From assembly GCF_037975245.1 (NCBI RefSeq), contig NC_092574.1, positions 20,719,213 through 20,783,212 of the forward strand: DNA of 64,000 nucleotides, given 5' to 3'. Shown here piece after piece: positions 60,119 to 64,000 of the stretch. Source of the DNA: Apostichopus japonicus (lineage: Eukaryota > Echinodermata > Holothuroidea > Aspidochirotida > Stichopodidae). The position numbers and the translations under genes are program-made. The notes beneath the pieces are model-generated. The model saw only the letters and a list, made by a program, of their open reading frames with translations. It did no database searches and was not told where the DNA came from. Each line of letters begins with the position of its first letter. Position 1 is the stretch's first letter.

Positions 60119-63100
60119 CTGATAAAAGAAATATCAAGATTTGGAATGATCCTACCACAAAAAACGGAAAGTAGAAAATGACACTTTTGAGACTATTCAA
60201 CTAAAGGCCCAGAGAGCTAAAAAGCTTAACTGTAATTCCTGGGCAGTTTGACAGTACACATATAGTATATGAGTACATTTAACATTAACTTTGCACAGAC
60301 AGTAACTTTCAAACCAAATAAGGTGGATCTAAATACCAAGTGTAAAGTTCATAACCTGTTGACCTTAAATGACCTTTGGCTTCCGAAGAGTAGAATATGG
60401 CCCATGTTTTCAACAAGAGGTTCACGCATGCATGCTTTACTCTTAGAGTTAAAGAGTTTTAAAACAAGGTTTTCTGACTGTTGACCTCAAATGACCTCTG
60501 ACCACCACAAAATAGGGATCTTGTACTCAATCAGTTGCATCTACGTACTAAGTATTAAGATCAGCCACCATAAAGTTTTTGAGTTATCATGTTTAAAAGC
60601 AGAGCTGTCATATACACAGAAAAGCATATGTTTTATCCACACACACCATCACCACTGCACAGATTCCTTTTGCCAATGTAGGCAAGGAATAAAAAAAATT
60701 GAAATATTCACAATCTTGATCTTCTTAAAATACATGTCCAAGTCAAGTGAAATGTTAGGTACACCTTATGTGGATTCTGGATCAGTTATCTTCTGGATGG
60801 AAATTTTCACATTGAATAAGCTCACATATTGCTCAGACAAATCTAACTGAATCAAAACTACTGTAAATTGAACCAATCTGCTGCCCGCTGTACTGGCACA
60901 GTAATTATTTTAACAAATCTCAATCATTTTGACCAAAAAATAAAGAAAATGGATTGGATTTCGGACAGAATGAAAAACAAAATGTATTTCTCTGCAGTAA
61001 GGTACAGAACATAGACACATAGACTACACACCACAATTCATGAATACAGAAATATAGATATCTTCCCCACTTCACTATAAAATTATGTACTATCTAGACT
61101 TCCATAGCTCTCTAGAAACCGACAGCAAAATTAACCCAGTATCTAGAAACAGCCAGACATTCAACCCTCATTGTTAAGCCAGGAAAAACCCTAACTCAGA
61201 GCAGGAGTAGTCTCATATTTCGGCCTTTTTCCCTGGTAAATGCGATTAGGTTCAAACAAAGTGGTATTTAAGTACTCTCGACTGTTCGAGAATCATTGAC
61301 TGCAAGGAGGGAAGATGATCACTTAAGGACCAGTCATTGACCTATATAAACTGGGATGATGCACGGCAACGAAGCAATCTAAACCGGTCTTGTCTCGGAA
61401 AAATCTCCCCTTTTGCCCCCCCTGATAGACACATCAATATCCAATGGAACGTGTTATACTCTACTACTACTGTATGGGAAAAAATTCAATGAATTGACTT
61501 TAAGTTTTGACTCCGGCGACCAGGAAAAAAAGACTATCCGTAATTATTATAAATTATTTTATCCTTATTATTTTGCCCCGCAAGTAATGAGAACATAGAA
61601 AGAAATTGGTAATACTATAATAATAAGAATTGAAATGAATCCATAATTATTAACTGGTTTACTATCATATGGTGATGAAGAACAAAAATACACAGACAAA
61701 CTCGTTTATCAATCGTTTTAGCAACGCCCGCAAAAATTTGGAAAATTGCCAGAAATCAACATTCATCTACTCTGAAAGTTGTTCTTCACATGTACAGTTC
61801 CTATAAAGCTAACCTGTCATGCATTAAATTAAAACCTGTGTTTTTTCAATGTACAGTACATGCTTTCAAATTAGTGCCCACTGAATTGGATCATAATAGA
61901 TAAAGATCGCTTTCTGTCTTCTTGTTTCAGATAAAAATCACTTCCGAGCTTTCCATCTCATCAACTTTCACTCCAAACTGTCATTATGTAGCTTGTCATT
62001 AGGGAAGATTGCCACATATAACCCCCGTTGTAAGTATCACCTAAGTTAACCTAATGAGGCATACTAGTATTTGTCATTATTTGCTCACAACTCTATGACT
62101 AAATTTTGGCACCATCTCAAGAAAATACTGCTTCTATGTAGTTTCCAAGGAATCAGACATTCAATTCTTGCTTATAGTGGTTCCTCGTTCAAAGGTTGAC
62201 TTCAGTTTCAAACCATATATGATGTACAGTATACAACCTAAATATACATACAGTAGGGCTTACTCCATTCTGTATTGAAGCTACATGCAGTGTATAGTGA
62301 ACAATATAGGACTGTACTTGTTATCGCGTACATATTGAAAATGCAGTCACAAACGAATCGGTTCTTCGGTTGCCATGCGTTCCAAAGACCAATGAAGGAA
62401 GATCCTCTTCGTTTTGTTATCAGTATATTAAAGACAGCCTTTGCGTACAGTACTTGCATGCAAGTACCGTTCGATCTTGCGCAAAATTTCAAAATTCAAA
62501 GTAATGTCCTCAACCATCACAAATTTACTGGCAAAAAGCTTTGGAACAGACCAAATATTGAAGAACATCGGTAGAGGCCTCTCCTCTACCGAACATTCAC
62601 AATTGTCTATAAATGAGGTTTGACCGCAATTGTTTTGAGTAAAAACTGAGGACTGTTTATCAACAAACAAACTGAACAAGTACCCTGAGATGCTTGCACA
62701 TTAAATTGAATGTACTGTAACTAACTTATGTTTCAATTTATCAGCTGTACTTTGGCTTTGATGATGTGGAAGAAATACCGAGCTTGATGACAAACAAATT
62801 ATGAAAAGTCTGACATACTGTACATTCAGCTGGGCTGCTTTGTCACAAAAATTTAAATAATGGTGTTGATTGCTAAATGATGTACAGTAGATTCTAGAAG
62901 TACTCAGACACATTAGAGATAATGAATTTTAATTACTTCCATTAAAATTAAGGGTATTTTTGTTTTAAAATTGGAACAGCAGTTATATTAAAAAAATGTA
63001 AAAGAACTCACTTCCAAAATGAATGTTCGCATTTAAAAACAGCGTTTTTTCATTGGCCTCTAAAGATTTTATGTTCTTGATCAGACAAGGCTCACCGAGC

Positions 63101-64000
63101 CCCAGATAAAAAGCAAGGGAAGTTTTGAGGATTTGTTTCTTCTTCTGGTTTTGTCCCTCGGACAACCAGGCCGTGCAATTTGGTCATCCGTTTGTGCAAA
63201 ATTTGGGTAAAGTACCCAACAATGTAGCAAAATAACGATGACTGGTACACTATGTCACTGTAGGAGGTACAGTGCACTGTTCATATACATGTAGGAGAGA
63301 CGTACAGTATATATGGGTGATTAGAATGCCACAAGCTTTGGGGGAGGGGGGGGGTAATACCAATTTATTATTTCACCAATTCGGTGGGACATTGGTGGTC
63401 ATTCAATTTGAAATTTGATGCAAATAGAATAGTTGGATAACCTACAGAGCTGAGTTTGGTTGTCGGAACAGAAATTAGGTCGTCCAGGTCTACCTGTATG
63501 TTTAAAAAAATTACCCGAGATAAGTGAAGAATTTTGGATAATTTTTTTTACCTTTCACAATCCATTGCCCCATTTCCAAAATGATTAATTTTCAAAATTA
63601 CTCATTTACTTCCAGGTATTAGTAGTCAGTGAAATATTAAAACAACCTGGTTGATTGCCCTAGTTAGAAACAAAATTCCTTTTCTTTCTTTCTTTATTTT
63701 ACTCATTTCTTTTACTTTTTTTCTAATCTTATTCTATTTATTTATTGGTTTTTGTCATGCATACAGTAGATCATGTGAATGTGAATGCATACAGTAGTTC
63801 ATTGGGTTAACTCTACACTTTGCAAAGAATTGTCACAGCACTAACAGTGTCAGCCCCAATTCTGTATGCAAAAGCAGTCTAATAAAGGCTATGTAGTGTA
63901 CAGTATGCTTGTCATGATGAAAGTGGCATAAAGCTAGGTTTGCTTTATAAACAAAAACTAACACATAAACCTAACAAATTAACATTATATTTTCCCCGTT
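60119..64000. other. Upstream of E1: intron or 5' region, no exon identified
   Basis: AT-rich, 3.9 kb. I looked on the minus strand for the HERC2 N-terminus upstream of E1 and found nothing convincing. The stretch at 60330-60600 has two tgacctyaaatgacc blocks related to the repeat at 50.3 kb. A perfect 9-bp hairpin (cggtagagg / cctctaccg) is at about 62569-62591. A G run is at about 63340-63355. No other gene is supported. Confidence 0.6.

Noticed and set aside
62983-63165. Candidate first exon of HERC2 upstream of E1
   Set aside because: The translation (MSEGQNQKKKQILKT and onward) does not resemble the HERC2 N-terminus and has no convincing donor in phase with E1.

Overview
This is a eukaryotic nuclear window. 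It is AT-rich, intron-dense and full of simple repeats, SINE-like elements and small DNA transposons. One gene accounts for essentially all the coding sequence: the minus strand carries most of HERC2, the giant RCC1-repeat/HECT E3 ubiquitin ligase. The protein stays close to vertebrate HERC2 over its whole length, but the introns are short (mostly 0.3-1.7 kb). That suggests a non-vertebrate animal, and I would guess a marine deuterostome such as an echinoderm. The organism is an inference from style, not a proven assignment.

I traced 61 coding exons from 60118 down to 1, numbered here E1 to E61 in transcript order. They total 12,314 coding nt, or 4,104 codons plus a 2-nt split codon at the start. 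Every junction has an AG acceptor and GT donor, and every splice phase agrees with its neighbour. Domain order along the gene (high to low coordinates): N-terminal helical region (E1-E4); first RCC1-like propeller RLD1 (E5-E11); helical region (E11-E17); cytochrome-b5-like domain (E18-E19); charged linker and helical arrays (E20-E25); MIB/HERC2 domain (E26-E27); helical region (E28-E34); UBA-like segment with an acidic run (E35-E36); CPH/Cul7-like and second MIB-like domain (E37-E39); ZZ zinc finger (E40); DOC/APC10 domain (E41-E43); RLD2 (E43-E50); linker with a GWGW-containing beta domain (E51-E57); and the start of RLD3 (E58-E61). The N-terminal exon(s) were not found in 60119-64000. The rest of RLD3 and the catalytic HECT domain lie beyond position 1.

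The most unusual feature is the behaviour of the tandem repeats. In at least nine places a tandem array or tandem duplication sits on a HERC2 exon-intron boundary and copies the splice site together with adjacent coding bases. Examples are the E17 donor (about 30 copies, 41.4-43.3 kb), E17 acceptor (3 copies), E23 donor (9 copies of about 81 bp), E25 donor (about 4 copies, the best of 179 bp with about 100 coding bases), E42 donor (about 15 copies of about 24 bp), E21 donor (2 copies), E61 acceptor (3 copies), E10 acceptor, and E33 on both sides. The gene is therefore full of decoy splice sites. This looks like a real property of the locus and deserves a genome-wide test.

Mobile DNA in the introns includes four copies of a tRNA-derived SINE, one SINE of a second family, a 609-bp hAT-like non-autonomous element with a perfect 8-bp target duplication, a 661-bp element with 13-bp terminal inverted repeats, a fold-back element inside the E17 minisatellite, and a GC-rich insertion embedded in (TA)n. 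No other protein-coding gene is supported on either strand.
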